Assembly (NCBI RefSeq): GCF_000003855.2
Contig: NW_003101682.1
Coordinates: forward strand, 3,685,632-3,749,631
Reading direction: 5' to 3'
DNA length: 64,000 nucleotides
Origin: Blastomyces gilchristii SLH14081
Taxonomy: Eukaryota > Ascomycota > Eurotiomycetes > Onygenales > Ajellomycetaceae
Positions within the stretch are counted from its first letter, which is position 1; each line of letters opens with the position of its first letter. Under the pieces are notes generated by a model. The model was given only the letters and a program-made list of their open reading frames with translations, did no database searches and was not told where the DNA came from. A program made the translations under genes and the position numbers. Below are positions 58,430-64,000 of the stretch, one piece after another.

Positions 58430-59560
58430 TAATATGAAACTCTCAAACATGAGCATAGACACAATGTCACAGTGGCTTCAAGCAATGTTGAAATTATAAC
58501 AGCAATAGATAGCAGATATACATGTAACTCAACAACTTCAATATGAAGAGATTCATCAATTAATTCATGCAATTTCAACACCTACAGAATCAAATATAAA
58601 AGTACTGAAAGAATACTTAGATACTTCTATATACTTCAATACTTTCAATCTCACTCTCTACTCATCATGAAGGATGAAAATGCTCATAAAACTGAGTATA
58701 GATGAAGATGCTATCAGTTCACTAATTAATTAAGATTGATATATCAATGAATGATTGAAAGATCACATAAAACAGAAATTTCACTCATGAATGAAAGCAT
58801 GTGAATCAGTGTTGTGAATATCTGATAACATCATAAAACATCTTGATATTCTGTTTCAAGACACTATCATACAATAGAAAGTATTAGATTGATTACAGAG
58901 CATCTGACAGAGAAACACTTCTCTTACAACATTTATCCCTGACTTCAACATCAAGATTCTAGAAGCAGATAATCAATCTTAAGAGAATTAAATAAAGATT
59001 AGCATGCTCAAGAAGACATTGACTTTCAAACTCTTATAGATTCTCATAAGTATAGATAAAGACCAGACTTATGAAGACTTCTGCACACAGCTCTGAACAT
59101 TGAATGACTATCTTATCAAGCTTAAGAGTATACAGAACAGTGACAGAAGACATTACATCTCAGTCACTCATACACTCACACTGAAGAGAAGTGACAGTAA
59201 TGATACAGATGCTATGAACTGAATAGATTCAAATGTCTATGCATAAGCAAGAGTTTTTACCATTCAAACAGGCTTTCAAGTCCCTGAAATCACTTCTGAA
59301 GAAGTCATCAATCAACATCAATATAAAGTGTGCATTAACTGTAACTGATCAGAACACATTACTTTCAACTACTAATCAATCTATATACCTTCTTATTCAA
59401 AGAATGAATCAGTGTCTGTCTGCATCAACCACATTACATTAGAGAAAGATTTAGAAGATAACTATAAGAATATCTCAGTGAAACAGAGAAAAGATTAGCT
59501 TCTGTTCAACTTCATAAACAGAAGCTTGAAGAGATCAGATAACAACAATTTGAAGAGAAG
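58430..59560 (+). pseudogene. Degenerate gypsy-2 gag
   Basis: Stop-interrupted frame beginning near MSNNNMKLSNMS (58422). Includes the helical stretch FQDTIIQ...LQSIWQRNTS and a degraded knuckle near 59320-59360 (KCALTVTDQNTLLSTTN, where the Cys and His expected later are lost). Confidence 0.55.
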
Positions 59561-59569
59561 ATGATAATG

Positions 59570-62500
59570 AATGTGATTCTTATATCTACTGTAATTGATA
59601 ATATGTATAATATGAAAGTCATGATAGACAGTGGTCTATGTCACTATGCAATGATAAAATCTTCAGTCATAAGACATCATAACCTTCAGTATATCTCTTT
59701 ATCAAAACCCTGACTTCTCACAGAATTTGATAATTCAAAAGACATTTGTACCTGTTACATGATGAAGCTAATCATGAATGTGAAAGAACATTAATATGAA
59801 GATATCTATACATGTGAAGTTGATAATCTTGATTATAATCTTATATTAGAACTTGTCTGACTATCTGAATAAGACATCTTATTGAACACTTAAAACAGAA
59901 GCTTGATATTTTCTAACAATGATAGAATTCATGAAGATAATATTCACAAGACTATGAATCTTACACAGATTTCTGCCAATGCTTATAAAATACTCTGAAA
60001 AAGAAGTCATTATCAAAATCACTGACAGAGTCATTAATAAGTTCACTGACAGCAGAATCATGTGTCAATCTATTCTATCAGTCTGGTCAATATTAAAAAG
60101 ACTCTAGAAAAGTTATTTCATGTTATAACAACAGATTCTTATACAAAACTCTCTCAATAATATCATGAATATCTAGATGTCTTCTGACAAGATAATATTA
60201 CAAATATACTCTTCTTACAAGGTTCTGAAATGAATCACAGTATCAAGTTAGAGAAAATGAATGATAAGAATCTCAAATTATCATGAGACTCTCTTTATAA
60301 CATGTTCTGAGATGAACTTCTTCTTCTTCAAAAGACACTCAATGATCTGTTAAATAAGAGATTCATACACATTAGCAACTCTTTCACTGCAGCCTCTATT
60401 CTCTTTACAAAGAAATCAGGTGAAGAACTTCAGTTCTGCATGAATTATCAAGAATTGAACAGATTAACAAAGAAAGATCATTATTCTTTATCTCTTATCA
60501 ATGAAACTCTAGCTCACATTGAATAAGCTCAATAATTTACAAAGTTAGATATCATCACTGCATTTCATAAGATTCACATCACTGAAGAAGATGAGTAACT
60601 TACAGCATTCTGAACACAATATAGTCTCTTTGAATAAGTAGTCACACTCTTTGAACTGATCAATACTCTCAGTACATTTCAGAAGTATATTAACTGAGCA
60701 GTTTAAGACTTTCTTGATAAATTTGTAGCTATTTATCTAGATGATATTCTCATCTTCACTGATGAATTCAGAAAGGAATATTAAGAGCATGTATAAAGAG
60801 TATTACAATAACTATGAGAAGCAGAACTATCAATTGATATTGATAAGTATGATTTTGAAGTCAAGAGTACTAAATACTTAGATTTCATCATAGACACTAG
60901 TAAGGAGATCTGAATGAATTCTGAGAAGATCTCTGCTATTCTTGAATGAGAGGTCTCATGCACTGTGAAAGATGTACTTTATTATTATTATTATTCTTCC
61001 ATTATACTCATATGCAAGCGGAGCTTATGATGAGTCCTTGCGTGATGTTAAATACAGGTCAAGTGTTGGTTATACAGGAGGAAATACAGGTGTTGAGACC
61101 ATGCCAAGATAACAAGAACATAGGAAAATACAAAGAAGTGACAATTAGATACATGCGATAATAACTTCCCAGCCCAGGAACATAGAGCAATTCATTGAAG
61201 TGATTTGTACACCTCTGTATTTATTAGGAACCTGAGGTGCTTGAGTTCCGGATTTAATGTATCCCCTGCGGGTTTCGAACCCACGCGCCTTGGTTTCCAA
61301 CGCCAAGGCGCTACCGGGTGGCCGCATTAACCATTCGGCCACCGGGGCAGTGAAAGATGTACAAAGCTTCATTAGATTTACTAACTTCTATTGATAATTT
61401 ATACAAAACTTCTCAGATATCATGAGATCACTTACAGAACTCACTAGAAAAGACTCAGTATTTCAATGATTAGCAGATACTGAAGCTGTATTTACACAGA
61501 TGAAGAACATATTCATTAATACTTCTCTGCTGATAATATTTAATTCTGATCATAAAACAGTTGTTGAAGCTGATTTCTCTGACTATGTAATAGAAGAAGT
61601 AATATTATAATATGATGATGAAGATGTTCTACAATCATGTGTCTTCATGTCTAAGAAACTGAGTCTCACTGAATGCAATTATGAAATCTATGATAAGAAA
61701 CTTCTCATAATTATACACTGTTTAGAAGAATGAGACTTTGAACTCTGAAGTGTCTCTGAATTTGAGATAGTCACAGATTATAAGAATCTCAAATACTTCA
61801 CAACTACTTATAAACTCACTGAATAACAGATGCAATAATCTGAGTTCTTAAGCTGCTTTCATTTTACAATACACTATCATTCTGACAGTCAGAACTTGAT
61901 GACAGACATTCTCTCACAATAAGAACAAGATATATCACTCAATGTGACAGATACACACTGAATGAACTGAGAACATCAGCTCTTAGACTCAAAGATATTG
62001 ATCAACTAAGATAGAACAACTCATGACACTATACATATTTCTCTGATTAGAACACTCTCTCTCTGAACTGACACTGATATTGATATCTTCACTTTCTCTA
62101 CACTGAATGAACTGTGACATACAGCAGCTCAGACTGATGAACTTCTTCAGACTCTCATTAAAACAGTACATCAAGAAGCACTCTGATTTCTTCTAGAACT
62201 ATATATAAGAACTGATATCTCAGAATATTCAATCAATGACAATAACACTCTGCAGTTTTATGAATGATATTGAGTTCTCTACTTCAAATTCTTACACACT
62301 CAGATAATGCAAGAGATGCATGATTTATGTATAACTGATCACTCAGGTTATGAATAATTGTATTGAATGATCTCTCAAGAGTTCTACTGATCTGAGATAT
62401 TAAACAGTATGAGATATTTTATTTGAAACTGCAATTATTATTCTTTCATCATCTCATGAAAGAATCATAGAAAAGATCTACTGAAATCACTTGATATCTC

Positions 62501-63420
62501 TGATAGAATCTGATAAGATGTAGTAATTGACTTTATAATTGATCTCACTAAGAGTAAGAGTTGTAGAAACATTCTGATCATCATGAACTGATTGAGCAAA
62601 GATATAATATTGAAACCTTGCAATAAGATGAATACTGAACAAGTTATTAAAGCTTTTCTACAGAGCCTGTTCTATTAGATGTATAGATTGCTGAGATTTA
62701 TAGTATTAAATCAGAGCTGTCAATTCATATGTATTCTCTGAACAAGAATCTGTCAAGTTCTCAAGATTATATACTGTCTATCAACTGTCTATCACTCTGA
62801 GACTGATGATGCATCAGAACAGACAATTCAGACTGTAAAGAATTATCTTCACAAGTTCTGCAATCACTTATAAGATGATTGACATGACCTGCTTCTACAC
62901 ACAGAGGTCACTATCAATGAATAAGATGTTATTTCAACAGATGTAAGTCTGTTCTTTCTTATACACAGTTATCACATGAAAGTGTTGAATCTTCTAAAGA
63001 TTACACAGTTCACACTGAATCTCTGCAGTCTGATCCAGATCATCAATAATATAGTAACAAAGCTTCAAGATGTCTGTGATTGAGCAGAGGCCTTTATGAC
63101 AACTGTAAAACAAGATCAAGACAATCAAATCAATGTTTATCAAGATCTCACTGAACAATATAAGATAGAAGATCTGATATGATTGAATCTTAAGAACATA
63201 CAAATCACACATTCATCTCATATGCTAGATTACCGTCATGTCAGGTATAAAGTGATAGAAGTTCTAAGTAGTCACAACTACTGTCTTGACACATTATCAG
63301 AGATTCATGATGTATTTCATACAAGCTTGTTACACTATGCTATCATCAATTCATTTCCTTCTCAACTGACTTCTGACTGACAGTTACCAGGCATTATAGA
63401 AGAAGATAATAAGCTTGAGT
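59570..63420 (+). pseudogene. Degenerate gypsy-2 pol, split by SINE-2
   Basis: Protease active-site remnant MIDSGLCHYAMI is near 59615-59650. Reverse transcriptase at about 60340-60920 is clear: EELQFCMNYQELNRLTKKD, FTKLDIITAFHKIHI and the intact catalytic box AIYLDDILIFT (60728-60758). SINE-2 interrupts just after (60978-61349). RNase H with AEADFSDYVIEEV and the FEIVTDYKNLKYF block lies at about 61570-61800. Integrase lies at about 62280-63130. The integrase tail DYRHVRYKVIEVLSSHNYCLD and HDVFHTSLLHYAI is at 63213-63335 (shown here in parts). Many TGA stops. Confidence 0.88.
60978..61349 (-). mobile_element. tRNA-derived SINE, copy 2, nearly unmutated
   Basis: 372 bp on the minus strand between perfect 13-bp duplications GTGAAAGATGTAC (60965-60977 and 61350-61362). 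The B box is at 61271-61281, the A box at 61331-61341, and a (TTA)n tail (plus-strand view) at 60978-60997. In the head, 9-nt arms GCGCCTTGG and CCAAGGCGC (61285-61293 and 61303-61311) form a perfect hairpin. CpG sites are intact, in contrast to the gypsy around it. It inserted in the pol of gypsy-2. Confidence 0.92.
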
Positions 63421-63581
63421 GAGAGATTGAGAATATTCTCAATGAGAGACCCCGCAGCCGCAGCCAGTAATATCTCATGAAATGAATTAACTATAATCAA
63501 CTGATCTGAACTCTTAGTTCTGTGTTATTCAAAACAGTGACTCTTGACTGATGGAAACTGCTTCTGAAAGAGAGAGGCTAA

Positions 63582-63888
63582 TGTGATGAGCTGCACTCAA
63601 TCAATTATATAGACTATTTCATTACACTTGATAGATTCTTTCACTCTACTCTCAAACACATACACTCTGATTCTCAGTCATTCTCAATCACTGATCCTCA
63701 GCCGTCATGAACATGTATAGATTCTTCCACCCCGAAGCTTCACTGCATACATCATCACATACATGTATAAATATTCACTTCAATTGCTAATTTCTACACT
63801 TTCTCTTTCTTTTCTTCTCTAATGTTTTTATCTTTTGTTATATAAGATCTATATATTATACTGATCTAGTTAGTGTAAACCTCTTACA
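63582..63888 (+). repeat. gypsy-2 3' LTR
   Basis: 307 bp. More hypermutated at CpG than the 5' LTR. Confidence 0.9.
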
Positions 63889-63893
63889 GTAAT

Positions 63894-64000
63894 CTATAAT
63901 ATAATCTGTTAATAATTATTTCATAGTTCATCTCAATATTTGTGTTGAGTTTTTCATAAATTTCATGACCTGAAATCAGATGTGAAGAATGAAGTGATTA
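63894..64000 (-). other. hAT-2 sequence resuming after gypsy-2
   Basis: Reverse complement of about 20490-20600 of hAT-1, confirming that gypsy-2 interrupts hAT-2. Confidence 0.8.

Larger units (their letters stand above)
57783..63888 (+). mobile_element. Complete Ty3/gypsy retrotransposon (gypsy-2)
   Basis: LTRs at 57783-58088 and 63582-63888 (about 306 bp, TGTAG/TGTGA...CTCTTACA) with perfect GTAAT duplications (57778-57782, 63889-63893). The purine-rich GAAAGAGAGAGGC precedes the 3' LTR. Order gag, protease, reverse transcriptase, RNase H, integrase gives Ty3/gypsy. It carries SINE-2 in pol and sits in hAT-2. Dead by many stops. Confidence 0.93.
54904..64000 (-). mobile_element. Second hAT transposon (hAT-2), minus strand, runs off the window
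   Basis: Begins TAGACTGACTG at 54904 and is the reverse complement of hAT-1 read from its right end (23099) leftward. Matches include 55690-56130 and 56540-57780 (reverse of about 20600-22330), and 63894-64000 (reverse of about 20490-20600). It is interrupted by SINE-1 and by gypsy-2. The hAT-like transposase remnant lies at about 55690-56640. Its other end is beyond 64000. Confidence 0.88.

Noticed and set aside
1..64000. CRISPR arrays, bacterial operons or rRNA genes
   Set aside because: None seen; introns and retrotransposons show a eukaryotic nuclear genome, and the direct repeats are LTRs or target duplications.

Overview
The window is ascomycete fungal DNA: short introns of about 55-125 bp with GTAAGT-type donors, and spliced genes that look like filamentous-fungus proteins. 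Gene content together with huge AT-rich, hypermutated blocks suggests an onygenalean mould (Blastomyces/Emmonsia-like), but that placement is inference. Two compartments alternate. Gene-bearing DNA of normal composition covers 1-2190, 26981-40995 and a relic at 48534-48619. AT-rich, CpG-poor repeat blocks cover 2191-26980, 40996-48533 and 48620-64000.

Genes: a 3-phytase (phyA) cut by the left window edge; a three-exon basic AT-hook protein with one C-terminal membrane segment (minus); a large low-complexity nuclear AT-hook protein (minus); SWP1/ribophorin II, a subunit of oligosaccharyltransferase (four exons, plus), divergent from it; a small conserved putatively myristoylated protein (plus); and a full-length Argonaute (four coding exons, minus) with an RGG-rich N terminus and a DEDD catalytic set. 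I rebuilt the exons by hand from splice sites, reading frame and family knowledge.

Left repeat block: one nested stack whose order can be read from target-site duplications (TSDs). A minus-strand Ty1/copia element (2191-26980, TSD ATAAA, 96-bp LTRs) lies between phyA and the AT-hook gene. It was later hit by a chromodomain Ty3/gypsy element (6918-14162, TSD CTGAA), a solo LTR of the same gypsy family (2974-3231, TSD GATAG), a 506-bp hAT MITE (5592-6097), and a second copia element (15902-26932, TSD GAAGT) that split its right LTR. The second copia was itself hit by a 5.8-kb hAT transposon (17260-23099, TSD GAAGAAAC).

Right repeat block: a 7.5-kb TIR DNA transposon with a degenerate Tnp2-like transposase (40996-48533), an 86-bp host relic, then a chain of insertions. 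In order these are a second TIR element, a MITE with perfect 8-bp TSD, two Helitron-like repeats, two minus-strand gypsy fragments, a minus-strand hAT running off the window, and inside that hAT a complete gypsy (57783-63888, TSD GTAAT). Two copies of an approximately 373-bp tRNA-derived SINE with A and B boxes, an (AAT)n tail and 10-13 bp TSDs sit in the hAT and in that gypsy. The SINE family is the best candidate for an undescribed element.

Every large transposon reading frame is broken, mostly by C-to-T/G-to-A changes (many TGA for TGG or CGA). This is RIP-like inactivation. It fades at block edges and spares the short SINE at 60978-61349.
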